Assembly (NCBI RefSeq): GCF_027596085.1
Contig: NC_072459.1
Span: 20,940,555 to 21,004,554 of the forward strand
DNA from: Anoplopoma fimbria
Lineage: Eukaryota > Chordata > Actinopteri > Perciformes > Anoplopomatidae
Length of the DNA: 64,000 nt
Direction of reading: 5' to 3'
Shown piece after piece: positions 12,444 to 26,668 of this stretch. The position numbers were made by a program, and so were the translations under genes. Position 1 is the stretch's first letter. Each line of letters begins with the position of its first letter. The notes under the pieces are model-generated. The model was given only the letters and a program-made list of their open reading frames with translations. It was not told the origin of the DNA and made no database searches.

Positions 12444-12924
12444 CAGTGGTGGAAGAAGTATTCTGATCCTCAATTTAAGTAAAAGTTCAAATGCCATTAT
12501 TAAAAATGACTGTATTGTAAGTAAAAGTTCTGAATAATGACAGTTAAGTAATAGTATCGCCAAACTGTACTTAAAGTATGAAAAGTAAAAGTACTCATTA
12601 TGCAGAACATCTCCTTGGAAAGTGTTATGTATTATTTTAGAATATCACATTATTCTGTTTTTAACTAATACTGGGAGTATTTTTATGTTGTAGTAAGAGC
12701 CAATGTTAGATGCTTTACCTGCTACTGGGTAGATTAGTAGGTAGTAGTAAGTAGTATAGTACTGCATCCTATCGTAAAAGCATATGTAAAAAGTAACTAC
12801 AATATTTATTTCTGAAATGTAGATGAGTAAAAGTTTAAGGTAGTGTACCGTGAAATGGAAATACTTGAGTATAGTACAAGTATGTCAAAACTGTACTCAC
12901 CTTAATAACTACATTCCACTACTG
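12444..12924. mobile_element. Non-autonomous hAT-type MITE
   Basis: About 481 bp with 11-bp terminal inverted repeats CAGTGGTGGAA (left) and TTCCACTACTG (right, one mismatch). It is flanked by a degenerate 8-bp target duplication, GTCAGATA against GTTAGATT. The interior is rich in AAGTAAAAGT/GTACTT motifs. The 8-bp duplication and CAGTGGTGGAA end are characteristic of hAT elements; this abundant fish family has no transposase. Confidence 0.8.
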
Positions 12925-14303
12925 GTTAGATTCCTCTTCCTTTCTAAATATCGGGACAGTTAAGTTAAGGTAAAATTCATAAACATAATCACACACATAC
13001 AAAGTCAGAGAGCAGCACGTTGCTGATTTAAACCAACTTGTTTCAACATATCTCATGTTTATTTATTAATGCTGACAGACAGGTATAGGTTTCGGACACA
13101 CATGGCGGCATCATCTACAGAACAGAGCCGGGCAGAGAGGGAAATCTGTTTCAGACCCGACACACACTCAAGAGGTTCAAGTCATGCGCCGTCAGATTGC
13201 CCCGCTCACGCTCATTCGTGGAAACATACCTCTCTCTAATGTCGTCAATGTATCTAAAGTTAAGCCCAGAAGTTCAGGGTGCTGGAACAAAGCGGATGGA
13301 AAATTCACACTAAAACAATTAAAACAAAACTGCCTATAGTGCTTTTGTTTTGCATTTTTAAACCTTTTTTTCCAGTTTCTTAAAACATCACGTCAGCACA
13401 AGCCTAAACTTCTAACAGGTGAAGTGTTTAGAGACTGGTTGCCAATGGTTACGGGACAGAACGTGCCAGTTGTCAAGGTAAAACTTAGAGGTGCGAGAAA
13501 CGGTCCATTTGCATTCGGCTTTACTCGCCAAAATGCACTGAGGTCTGACTAACGTCGAGCTTTGGTGACGGGTGGGCGTGGGCTCCCCACTATCAACTAT
13601 TATCCTTACTTAACCCTTAAAGCAAGGCACTAAACCCTCACAGCGTTGGGGAAACGTGAAGCAATGAAAGTAAAGAAGGTGTCTGGGAGAAAGGCATCGA
13701 TCTGTATCGATATTTAAATGCTGCGGTGCTACAATCTGTCTGTCCAACATGGCGGTTTGTGTCTTCCATACTCACTGGCAAACGCTCTTTTAGATGGGGG
13801 CATGAGTGATGGATGGATGTGGTGGGTAACCACGGTGACGGTCATCTATGGGTAGCGCACGTCGGAAGGCTTTGTGGAGGCAAAAGCAGCACGTTAACTA
13901 ATAAGGTCAAGTCATAAAAAAGGCGAGGTGATCACTTCCTGCGTTCAGATTTTCAACTTAAAGTAACCTGACCAGGTGATAAAACATCAACTGCACAGCT
14001 CACATTTGGTTTGACATAAGAGATGAGACTGTAATAAAAAATACTTGTGAAAAATACCTAAAGTGAGTTGCTTATGGCTGATTTGGATTCCTCTAAAAAA
14101 GAAATGCTCTAGAAGCCCCTTTGCTCCAGTCCGACAGGACAACAATATAAATATACTGCATGTGTTGGACTAATACTTGTTGTCTTAAATAAAAACATCA
14201 ACCTTTATACTGCAAGTTTGTACTTGCTGCCCTTTGTCTTACTCAAATACACTTATATCATGATATCAGTCCATCATTCAAACTGTTTTTGTGGGTGTTT
14301 TAT

Positions 14304-14746
14304 GAGTCCAGGTACTAAAACCAGGAAATGAGTCAGCGTTTTTGCACTTCCTGGTTCCCTTGCCTAAAGTCAATACGTTTTTTGAATGGGGTACTGGGGG
14401 TTTTGTGGTAAACACAAATTGAAGAGATCGCAACGTTTTGTTCCTCTTTTGAATTTTGAGGCTTTTACGTGTCTTAAAAAAAGCGGTTGCTAACGAGTGG
14501 CTAAATGAGACCCAGTAGTTAATTTATAGCCTAGGGTTAGCTTTTCACTTTTGTCGATTGTATTCACGCTTCAGAAATCAATTAAGTGGTGTTCAGTTGT
14601 GAAGATTATCTTGCTGAACAAAACTGTGTAGGGTCATGAACATATTTTCTTCAATATCCAAAATCAAATTAAAAATCATATTGGCTTTTTGTGAAGGGAA
14701 CCAGTGCGATGCTAACTTCCTGGTTGGCCTACAAAATGCATCATCC
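14304..14746 (+). repeat. Dispersed repeat family B, copy 2
   Basis: Direct-orientation relative of 7235-7632 with the same ordered landmarks and an extra ~50 bp block in the middle (around 14485-14540). Probably an unnamed non-autonomous element. Confidence 0.75.
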
Positions 14747-15324
14747 CATCAGGACTCAAAACACAACTTTACAAACAGAAAAATGACCTTAGTCCGTTGG
14801 TTAACGTTCTTTATAATCCTGTTTTACAACTAAATAATTCCCCAACAGTTCATGAGTTGAGCACTACAAAAGCGTATTTGCTCCCACGAGTCACTGAAAA
14901 TTTAACACTGATTACTTCCTGTAACACTGATGAGTTCCTGCATGTCAGAGGTGAAGGTCGGAAGCTTGTACATTTTAAGACGCTAGTAAACAGGGGCCGG
15001 TAATCGGTCAGCCAAAAAAAAAAGGGGTACCTTTTTAAAATACCTAATTTTAAAAGGTTTGTCTGTACAACACAACACTGTCAGTGTGACGAGCTTCTGT
15101 GAACAACTATTAACAATTTGGAAGTGCAACATTAGATTTGAATTTTTTTCTGTCAAACAGAAAAACTTTCACAAATATATATACATGATATTTGTGAACT
15201 TTCTTCTGTGTTTGCAAGATGACAAATAAACAAAATATTTATTTTAATATTTTATAATATCAGGAGGACTACAGAGTCTACAGCCACACTAGTGGCTCTA
15301 TGGAGGCGCTGCTTTGAGGCTCAG

Positions 15325-15440
15325 TGCTAATGTCAACGTGCTAACATGCTCACAGTGACAATGTTAACATGCTGGTGTTTAGCAGGTGTAACATTTACCT
15401 TGGTTTAGTGTGTATTAGCATGCTAACGTTTGCTAATCAA
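15325..15440. repeat. Dispersed repeat family E (CATGCTAAC-rich), copy 1
   Basis: Contains AACATGCTCACAGTGACAAT followed by TTAGCATGCTAACG. The same ordered motifs recur at 40940-41090, and in inverted order at 56500-56620. Confidence 0.65.
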
Positions 15441-17878
15441 TACAAAATACAATGTTGATGGGAATGTTTTCCTTGTTAACCAAAGTATCTGAGAAATGAA
15501 ATGTTTGACCAGAAGATGGTGCCAGAGGAAATTATTTCACCCTAACTTAATTCTCTAGAAACCATGAAAACTATTTGGTTTGCATTCATTATTGACGAGA
15601 ACCGAAATAGCCTAATTAAACTGTTATTGGTTCAGTGTTTCCAATTTAGGCAACCTAATCAGAGCTTGCCAGCAAGCTGTATTATCTCGATAAAGACAAA
15701 TACAAACTCATAATGATCACCATGGTGAACGAGCAGCAAAATACGCTATTGGTCCGTTCAAAACACTGTCTTACTCGGCACCATTTTGCCATCCACATGC
15801 AAATATGAGCCTCATATTTGGAATAGCAAAAAGTCCTCACCAACTACTGGATAGTAGTCAAATTATTTTGTATGGACAAATGTCTTAATTTGCTATTTCC
15901 ACATTAGCTAATTTGACAACCAATCTCTGATGGAATTAATAATCAAGATGTGACCCATAACCCAAAATAATTGACAAGCAACATAATTTCTGTATGTCTT
16001 TGATTTTTTTGCAATTTACTCGATTTGTTTGGAAAAAAATTCAACAAAACAATGTTTCTGCATCTGAACCTCCAGTGGTCCTTGGGTTCCAGAAAATAAT
16101 GATCTGACCTTTAACCACCACAGTAACACTTTTGTATTCCACCCACATTTGGAATGTCAGGCATATATCACAAATTTAAGTTCGTAATACTGGCACTGGG
16201 ACCCTTTACTCTTCGCGTAATCCAAGAGATGTGGAGTGTGTTTACATGCACACGGTTTTCTGAATACACTGGGAAGATGTAGTTTGACAAACATTTCCCA
16301 GAGGCAAAACCATCCTTGTAAGTGAGCATAACAAGGCTCTATAGGCTGATTAGAAAAGACCAATTCTGAATATCAATAAAACATAGAATTGGAAATGATT
16401 TAATCGGCAACATCAGGAAATATGGATAGCAACAGGATTAAAAAAAAAAATCAGAAAGGCTACGTAGCTAACTTAGATAACTAGCGATTACAGCCTTACT
16501 GACACTGATTATGATTTATACGGAAGCATAGAAAGGCCATTACAATTATGTATTTCATAAGCAGCTGAAAGATCATTTTGATATGTAACTGCTGAATGCT
16601 TAATGTTGAAATTGTAATACCGCTGAATGTGTAGCACTGAAATATTGTATAAAAATATAAAAATATCTGTCTGACCTGCGTCAGACATTCTCAAAACTAA
16701 ACTCAAATTCTGAAACAAGTCGGTTTTAAAAAATCTTGTTGTTTTAAATAATATTGGATGCATCTAGAGGTAAAATCAGAGCCTGAAGAGCCCAAAGGAA
16801 TCAATCAGACCTCTGGCCTACCAGGTTATCTACTGTCAATGGCATGATCTAAGTTCAGTTAATTGTACCACTTGGAGAAAAAAAAGAGGGGAATTAAAAC
16901 CACATATAGGCAGACAGATGGATTTCAAAGTATAACCAAAAACTGCTATAAATTCAGTAGTATTGGAATTTCAGAATTCATTAATAAATTGCTTATAAAA
17001 AAAATCTAATAATTATGGTCTTTCTTTTTTTAAGCATCTTATGTTTGTTATGTATAATTTATAAAATTAAGTATATTGAAAAATAATATGGTCTGATATA
17101 TTGTGAACATACTGAGAAGTTTTTAAATTTAAAAGTATCACCTCAAAAGTCCAGTATCTCTCAGAATGTTTTGACACTCGTGTTTACCTCAACTAAAGAG
17201 AATAGTCGTAGAGCAGTTTAGCCTCCAGGAAATGTTTGAACAACTGATAAAGCACCTCAGGAGATCCTGTTGTACATATCCGCCGTTAACTGAATATGCA
17301 GTTTCTTACGTAGCCTCGGCTCATGAAACTAAGCAAAAACAGCCTTGGGATACTTGTAAATTCTAACAAGCATATTCAGTTATTTTTCTTTCTTTTTTAA
17401 ATCCTGGATAAGATTTCTGAAAACCCTGCACCAACTCAAGAATTTACTACATTTTGGTTGTGAATTAACAGAATGTTGTTGTGCATGTAAACCCACAGAT
17501 ACTGTAATAAACGCCAACGGGTAAACACCATTAGAAAGCTCTAGAAGCACACATTAGACTATTCACACCCTGTTTGCCGTCGATGTTGATAGAAAAGAGA
17601 TGAAACGGACTGAATGGGGAACCGTTTCGTGGTCATTCCGGCTCATCGCACCGCCTTACTCTCGGCTGTCAGACCCACTTAATTGCTTTAAGCCGTTTAA
17701 ACACTTTTAAATACATGTATAGAATATATACAAACGGTTTCGCCACCACAGTTCAGACCTGAAAAGCATGCCTCTACCTGATTCCTTTCCACTGCGTGCA
17801 CAGCTTGAAAAGAGAAGGCCAGGGCGGGAAGTTCTTTGTCACTAATCAGAAATTTGTCGGCCATCTTCTTTTGTAGTT

Positions 17879-18663
17879 TTTATTACTTAACTATCAGCAG
17901 GTGGTGGCTATTTCCTTTCAAAGTTTTTGTTGTTTTTGTTGTGTGTCACTATCGAGGCTCCACTTCAGAGTTTGTCTTTTAAAAAGGCGGTGGACATGTC
18001 TCCGTGTTCGTTTTTCAGATTTTAATGATCAACGCCACGCGACAGAAAACACAGTTCGTCTTCTTCGTAATAATCCAGTCCGGCCCCCCCACCCAAAAAA
18101 TTATAAAGGAACAGTTTTCCGCAACCACCTAGTTTAAAAGTAGCACGACAACAATCAAACTACCTCCGTCAGTTCTTGTTGCATTGTGTTCTGCGTGCGT
18201 GCCCTCTGTCACTCTATAAAAAGCACTTTGTGACGAGCCTGTTCAATTAAAAAGCGCTTTTTGTAAAATGAATGTGAATCCGGTGAAGGTGCTGTTGATT
18301 GAAGAGAGGAGAAGCGGATCGTCCAATACGTGAAGCACGGGTTGTTGGATGTGGTTTCCGCGTTGATTGCTGAGCCGGGGTTTTGCCGGGAAGACACACG
18401 AGGAGGATTCTGGGTATCACGGAGGGAGGCGTTCTGGGATTGGCTGACGGGAGCGCTAAGCCGCCGGCAGATGTCAGATGAGAGGTTGCTTCTTCCCTCC
18501 TCGTCCTCTCCCTGTTAGTCTCCCCCCCCCCCCCCCTCCCCCCACACTACCTGTCCGTGCAGCAAATGGTTGATGGGAATAAATGACAGCCCCGGGGGTC
18601 ATAAACGAAGGCAGAGCTCCTCCTCTTCAGGTCACAGACAGGAGGTAGGGACGTAGCAGCGGT
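17879..18663 (-). other. ppp1r9b: Probable ppp1r9b 3'UTR with candidate polyadenylation signal
   Basis: Read on the - strand after the TAA at 18664-18666. The first canonical AATAAA on that strand is at 17879-17884; an ATTAAA variant lies near 18019. The segment includes a C-rich run near 18521-18541. The exact 3' end is not determined and a longer UTR is possible. Confidence 0.45.
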
Positions 18664-21600
18664 TTAGGAGGGGTTGGGGGTCTTCAGGGCATCCACCTTG
18701 GTCTCCAAGTCGATAATCTGTGAAAAACAAAGACATAGTAGAGGACAGGGCTCTGTCAGACAGAGGGGATGCTGCTTCTTCTTTTTTTTATTATCCCTGC
18801 TTGGCAATCACCGCGAAAGTGCTAAAGTTAGCTTTAAAACAAAGGTTGCTTTGACAATATGATTTAAACCGGTCTAATCCAGTATCCTTGAAGCCCATTT
18901 TTTTCAACAAAATTGGATTGGATGCATAACTATGCAGAGCTAAAATCAAGTAGAATTAAATTCAACAATCAACAGAATTACCTGGAAGTAAAGTTTCATT
19001 GGTTTCCTTTAATAAGTAAGTATTAGTATTAACGATGCATTTTTTTTTTAAAAACTACACAGAATCAAATAAAAGTAGAGGATTGGGGCCTTTTACTTGA
19101 AAAAAAGGAAATGTAAACAGATTAAAAAGAGAAAACAAGGCAGAGTTAGTGTTTTCTGAGGGAGGAGCTGACACAGGTGAGTATATTTACAAACCTTTTC
19201 CTGCAGGTTGTCTGCCTCCTCTTTGTGTGTTGCCACGCTCTCTTCTTGCGCCCGACGCTGAGCCGTCTCCTTCTTCAGGTACTCGATCTCCCTACAACGC
19301 ACAGACACACACACAAACACACACACAAGACAAGCACATTAAAGCGTTGGGGTTTTTTACTCCGTCTCTCAAACCTTGAATGCGTTTCTGCTTCCTTACT
19401 TCTGCTGGTACTCTTTAATCAGTCTCTTGGCTTTGCTGTATTTCCTCTCTAGGGTTTGGTACTGGGACTGGGTTTCCTTCAGGTGTTCGTCCACCGCCTG
19501 AAGACACAAAAACCCCACAATCGGTCAGTGAGTAAAAAAAAGAAAGAAAAAAAAGAAAAAAGACACACGTCATTGTCAAACCTTGTGATATCCCTTTAAA
19601 AAATGTATCATAAAACTGCCATAAAATTAAATATTTATATTATTTTCCACTTTCACGGAGTTCAATCTTTTAACCAACTTCAGTCCTGATCAAAACTACC
19701 AAATATTCATTCATTTTCAGAATTTTGACCCTTTAAATGAAAGTTTGTTTACATAATGCCACTGTTGAGTTTCATAAAAAGAATGAAACACAGAAACTTG
19801 ATTATTTTAATATAGTAAATGCTGGGTGGAATCATTTATTTGGGAGGGGATTATCAGAATTTGGGATATGTAAATGATAAGCAACAAAATTGATTTTGAT
19901 GCATTGTTGTTCAAAACAAACTCCCTACTGTTATTATAGAGGACAAAATTGTCCCCCTTCCAAAAACTACTATAAAATGAATTTATATTATTTTTTCACT
20001 CTCACTGAATTATATCTTTTAACCAACTGCAGCCCTGATCATAACTTCCAAATGTTCGTTTCAGTATTTTAATCCCTTTAAATACCAGTTTGTTTACATA
20101 ATGCTGTGGTTTTTATGAAAAAAAAAAAAGATTATTTTTCTTTACGCAGTCTGGGATATGTTAATGATAAGTAGCAACATTGATTTTGATGGCAGTGCTC
20201 CAAATACAGCAGATATAACTGGTACTCTATTTGTACCATAGGGCAAACATGAGAAAATGGCTCAATGTATATATAATCAATGTATAAAATATTAAAAACT
20301 ACCATTTAGAAGGCATGGTTCTAGAATGAAAGCCTGCTAAATGGAATGCACAATGTTATGCTGTGATGGCAGTGGGATCAAAAACTGTGGTTTTAATGGG
20401 TTTCAATGGGGACACAGTTTATTATAGACTTATTATAGGAGCTGTTGTTGAACTTCTAAAATTGAAAAAAAAACACCACACAAAAACAAAAAGAAAATCA
20501 ATCTAAAAAATGAAAAAGCCAAAAATATCCCAAGTGATGCACGAGGCTTAAATAATGAGAAAACATAATGATTAATCCGTTCATGACTGATAGCTTCCTC
20601 CTATCTTCTTGTGTTCATTCTCTCTTGAATTACCTTACACAGCGACTGAGCCTCCATCCAGTAGCCTTCCAGCTTCTCCATCCTCTCTTTACTGTCCCGG
20701 ATGTTTTGCTCCAACTGAGCACGCTCCATCCGCCAACGCAACTTGTCCTGCTCCGCATGAGCCAGCTGGAGGTAAAGGGGGTGGGAATGTGGGAGGAGGA
20801 GGTGGGGCGTGGGAGGCAGAGCCAGCGTTAAGTCAGCTGAGGTACTGGTGTTATGCTAGATATGCTGGATGTTGCAGTGTTTTTTATTTTTGCATGCTGA
20901 GGAGAGAGATTTAAAGTTCTCACCTTCCTCTTCAGCAGCTGAATCTCCGCCTGGGTGACTGCATGTTTAATCTGGAGCTACAGACAGAGACATAGAATGA
21001 AATCAAACCCAAAAGCATGATACATTTAGAGAACAGATAAACTATGAGTGAAATTGCATCCAAATGATCAAAATCATGTGTACCTCCTTGAATTTGTGGG
21101 CTAGCTTCTCGGGGTCCAGCTCCACAGGAGACATCGTGTCCTGGTTCTCTGCCAGGTCGAACACCTCGATGGAGTTTGGAAACACCGGACTCATCTCCTC
21201 CTCCTCGTCGGTCGCATATTCACCCGTCTGCAGGTCGGCAGAAAAGATGAAAAGAAAACATTACATTCGCTCACTGTTTTTATGCCAAGAGTTGGACGAG
21301 AAGATTGATACCACTCTGCTAATATTAAGCTAACGCTACCAGCTGGTTAGCTTATCTTAAAATAGCTTATTGGGGGTCAAAGCTGCTTTTTGAGCTTTAG
21401 AGATGCCGGTACGCACATTTTGTTACCTTCTTACAGAGCCAGGCTAGCTTTTCCCCTCTGTTTCAAGACTTTATGCTAAGCTAAGCTAGCCAGATGCTGG
21501 CAGTAGCTTAAAATGTACTGTACAAACATGAAAGTATTTCCCAAAATGTAAAATCATTTCTTTAAAATGTTAATTGCAGATCACAGTGATACCAAACAAA

Positions 21601-22534
21601 GTCTAAACTCCCACTTCCACTCCTTTCGCTCCTCATACGTGGCTGTGTAATTTAATTCTGAGGAATATGTGCGGTAAAGAGACCACGCAAATAATATGAT
21701 ATTACAAATTAAGTTAGAGTATGCATTCACTGCTTGTAAATGGCTTCCACTATAAAGTTTCACATCATCGTCTTCTCCTCCTCTACATTGCAAAGTCAAT
21801 TCACATCGATTCTTTGTTGTAGTGACCTTACTGCATCTTCAGCTGTGGTTCCACTTCTCTACTCTGACACAAAGACTTTTTATCATGAGGCCTTGAACCG
21901 GAGCGCGTTGCTGCTGTCCACATTGATGTCCTCTGCTCTGCTGAATGCTGTCTCTGTGGCTGTCAAGTTAGATTTTCTGTTGTGTGCGGTTATGGTGAAA
22001 CATTGCTTTCATTTTAATTCTATATATTTTGTTTTTGGCATTAAAAATGGTCAAATGTTTGCAGAAAATAAATTAGAATAAGGCCCAAAATGTGCGAGAT
22101 GTGTCTTATTGTAGAATATGGACTGTTTATGTCATTATCAACCGCTAAATTTTTGATGTTGACAGCCTCAGCTTCGCCCCCGCTGATGAAGAATGATGGT
22201 TACATTTTCAGTCATGAGTTTAATCGCACTGGACAACCTAATTCAAAATCTAGTCATGCTTTAATTACAAAGACAGTTTATATTCAGCCTCATTCGAGCC
22301 CAGTGTTATGGATGAATGCTTCTGGTATAATTAAATACATATGGTTAATTGTAATTTGCTCTTATTGACACACAGTTTTGAAACACTCCAACTATGTAAA
22401 TGGTCCTAGTTGGTCTTACTGCACTGTCCACACCTCTTTGGCCACAAGGTGGAGAAGCTGGACTGAGTTTGAAAAGTGCCGGCCACGTGGTGGCACACAG
22501 ACCGACATTTTGTCACACACACACACACACACGC

Positions 22535-22590
<56 letters not shown>

Positions 22591-24886
22591 CACCTCTTCT
22601 TGCAGCTAACAACGGCTCAAAAGATGACGAAGCAATGTTAGCTGCAGATGTTCTGAGGTTAACAAATGTGGCTTAACAAATGTTCTCGTCGGTCCGACCG
22701 TGTTACCTCTTCGTCCTCGTCCATGTACTGTTTGTATCTCTGCTCCATCATCTCCCTCTGCCATCTCTCCTGCTCCAGAGTCTGCTGGATCAGCTGAGCC
22801 ACCTCGCTCTGCTCCCCTGGCTTCTCCCGACCAATCACGAACCTGAAAAGAAAGTCAAAATCTAAATAAATATATATTTTTATACAAAATAATTCCCATC
22901 ATACTAACTGCAAAAAAACATAAAATGCATCCAGCACAAACCTTAGAATTTTAGCATGTACCAACAAGAATAATATGCAATTAATATCACTTAAAAAAAA
23001 ACAAAAAAAACATAACCCCCAAAACAAGAATCAGCATGCGCTGTAAATAAGTGTGTGTGTGCAGAACAGACAGACACAGAGAGAGGGAGAGAGTGTGTCA
23101 GACCTGACAGTGCCGGTGGTGTTGCGGAGGACGGAGGCGGCGAGGGTCTGAGTGACGCCGACCAGGCTGGTCCCATCAACCTCCACTATGAGGTCGTTCA
23201 CCTGGATCCTGGACACAACGACACAAGGAGCACGTGTGTGTGTGTTTGGGGATGAAAAGAGATAAAGGGACACCACTTTATGAATGTGATGAAGTCTCAC
23301 TATTAACTTTTGATCTTTGGGGGTCTTTCGGCAACAAGCGCATACTTTTTTGGTGGATTGGTAGAGAGTGCACTCAAGGCAAAATACTTAAAGTTTTTGT
23401 CTTAAAATTTCAAATCTCCACCACTGATTTAGAAAAGTGAAGAGCAGAGTCGAAGAAGAAAAATGGAAACCTTTTGAAGCTGCGGCAGTGTTAATTCTTG
23501 TATTTATGCATGATGCAAATATGGGTACTGATTTTAATATTCATTGTAGTATTCTGGGTTTTATTGTCCTTTTTTATGCTTTGCAGTCCATATATTATAT
23601 TTCATATATTTTTTTGTATCTTATTTTAGCAAGAGTTTTTTTGTTCTATGTCTATTTTCCTTTATTGTACATTTGGGCTGCATTTCTTGTATGAAAGGCG
23701 TATTATTATTAATATATTTATTTAATTATAATTATTAAGACAAATTATAATAACAATAATTATGACATGAGGATTTATTAACAGTGGAGATTTATGAAAG
23801 TAAAAATAAATGTCATGGAGCAGAGGCTTGTGGCTTTTACGTTAAATTACTTTACTTTTCAGTCTCATTTGTTGTTGGGGCAGCTGAGGACAGCTCAGAA
23901 TAATAAAAATATCTAACCATCTGCTATAACGGGACTATGTTGTTGAAAAGCTCTGATCCTGGAATGGGATTTGATGACTACTATTGTCAATTTTCAACAT
24001 ATGCAGTTTTCTTGGCAAAAGCGTTTATAAAAAGAAAACTCTTACATTCATTACATTGCTTTATACGCGAGGGTGCAAGTGAGGTGACACGGCAGAAATG
24101 GTTGCTCTTTAACCTCTGTGTAAATCTGGCTTTGTGTGTTCATAAACCTTAAATCTTGAAATGTGTATTAATCCACAGCTGAAAATAGTCCCCAACAAAT
24201 GCGTTTTTTGTGCTGTTTGAGTACGTTTTTTTTCTCCATGAGACTTGTAAAAATAACACATTAAGGACAGGTGGACAGCGTACCTGCCGTCTCTCTGTGC
24301 TGCTCCTCCGTCGGTGACCGTCTTCACAAAGATCCCCAGTTTCTCCAGACCCATATCAGCTCCTGCACCCATACCTATGATACTGATACCCAGACCCTCG
24401 CTGTCTGGAGACACACACACACACACAATGTATTTATAATTAAAACACTGACTTGTATCTTAATGAACTGTATCCTTATAGATGTAAATGCTAGCATTAT
24501 ACACACACTATGTAGAAATAAACATTACTTGCTGACGGTTTACTTATGTAGGTCATAAAAGGATCAGTATTAAACTGGGACTGTGTCACAACCAGTTAAA
24601 AGTTCCTCATTGTCACTTTAACATAAGCATCCTCATTCAATGCTTTCAAACTTAAAACATAAGTCAGCAGCGGTCACGGATAGTTGCTGGTTCCAATCCA
24701 TTACCTTCAGAATTACTAGCTGCTAATTAGGCTAATCCACGCTAAATGTAATCCCATAAGGGGATAACGGAGTTGTTAGCAGACAGTAAACGTCCACTCC
24801 CAGCTCCCTGTCGGCCCTGTGAGCATGTGTGGTTACATAAGAGGCTTGACTGAGTGACTCTCAGCGGTTGTAAAGGGGTGTGTGGT

Positions 24887-24966
<80 letters not shown>

Positions 24967-26587
24967 TGAGTACCTTTCTCCAGCTCCACAGGAAAGAGGT
25001 CCAGCTTCTCCACTCGTTTCTCCAGCTCGTACTCGGCCGAGGCCGCCATGGGGTCAACGTCGTCGTTACGCCGATCGTAGTCTTCGTTCGAGTAGGTGGT
25101 GAACACCTACGCACAGGGGTGAAAAGGTCAAAGGTCAGAGAGTTCGATGTTGTGTACCACAATGACCGCAAGGTGACATCTTTATCATATAACATGTTCA
25201 TCTAAGTATAAAGTGAGGAATCTCCGTCTGTCTGTGTGTCCTTCCCATATTCCGAGAGCCATTCATCCGATCTACTTCACATTTGGCGTGTACATTGCTG
25301 TGGTCCAAAGGACGTACAGTGGCAGATTTGGTGAAATTTGGACATGCAATGCGTTCAATAGTAATAAACTTAGAATGAACAAGCACTAGCGTTCTGTGCA
25401 GCGGTGGGGGCGGGGCTTCAGGGCTCTGGGGTTCATTATCATTGACTGCAGTTCACTTTTGCTGCTGGATGCTGGTATATACTAACGTTACAACCAAACT
25501 CTTCCACGCTGCGGACGGCCACGCCCCAAAAGACACTGCAATAGGGTAATACAATGATAACGTCCCAAACATAAACATCTATTCCATAACACAAATGTAA
25601 CTATTACAAATTGTACCGTTCCATCATCATCAGTTGGGTGATTATTATATGTTGGTTTACCACTAGTCCTTTGACTTTAAACATTCATTAGATAAAGTGA
25701 TTTGATCTCTTAAAAAAAAAAAAGAAATAGATTATTGCAGCTTTAATTATTTTATTTTCTATTCTGCAGCCATGGGATTATTGTAGTAGGACATTGAGAA
25801 TGAATATCTAGGTGCCTGATGATTGCAGTGTGCGATTTCAGTATGTATACTATCAAATCATCTTTATTTATCCTTGTTACAGTGTCACAGTCACACACGG
25901 TGATTTCGTCCTTCATTGTACATCATTAGCATACATGTCCCTTGGTGCCCCAGGACCAACGCTGTCAACGCTGTGTTGATTTGTCCACAAGGAGTCTCAA
26001 TCTGATTGGAGCCACTGCATCTTTGAGAGAGCAGCATTGGACAAAATAAAATATTCCCCTATCCTGTATGCAAACCAGTGCTGACTCATATAGCACTGCC
26101 CTTAGAAAGAAGCAAAAGTAGGAAACATGATGCAACATAAAAATCTCCCTTTTAGAGCAGAAAAATCACGAAATGTATGAAAAGCCTCCCACTTGTCCTA
26201 ACTCCATTCCCCCCCTCCCTCCACTCTCTATCATGCCCCCCCAGCAGCATCCGTCTCCCCGGTGACCATTTCCACGATCATGTGGTTTGGTTTCCTCGGC
26301 AACCGCAGGCTTGCCCGTTGTGAGGTTGGCACTGAACTCTCTCTCTCTCCCCCCGTCTGGCAGATATGCTAATGTGTGTGAGACGACATACAGAGAGAGA
26401 GACGGAGCTTTTATGTGTAGGATTTGCTTAATAAAGTATTATTTACATTCCCCTGAATGTAGAGGAATGAGGCACACACACACACACACACACACAAACA
26501 CTGACAAACAGGGTCAGAGGGTGTGATTGTTGAACAGTTTCCTGTAGTCACGTTTCCTTCCTGTTGAGTAACTTTAAAGCTGTGTTA

Positions 26588-26668
<81 letters not shown>

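Larger units (their letters stand above)
11391..17860. other. Convergent intergenic region between prpsap2 and ppp1r9b
   Basis: About 6.5 kb with no recognisable exon on either strand. It contains a hAT-type MITE at 12444-12924, repeat family B copy 2 at 14304-14746, a TAGC/ACATGCT-rich dispersed repeat at 15325-15440, and a degenerate repeat end (GGTTCCCAACCTTT) near 11628. A more GC-rich patch at 13090-13260 was not assigned and could belong to an extended ppp1r9b 3'UTR. Confidence 0.55.
18664..22842 (-). other. ppp1r9b: ppp1r9b exons 8-14: PDZ end and C-terminal coiled coil
   Basis: Exon 8 completes the PDZ domain ([11 protein letters not shown]) and begins a helical region with [18 protein letters not shown]. 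Exon 9 carries [11 protein letters not shown], conserved in neurabins. Exons 10-13 encode heptad-rich coiled coil (for example [36 protein letters not shown]), used for dimerisation. The last exon ends [10 protein letters not shown] followed by TAA. All boundaries agree with GT-AG rules. Confidence 0.92.
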
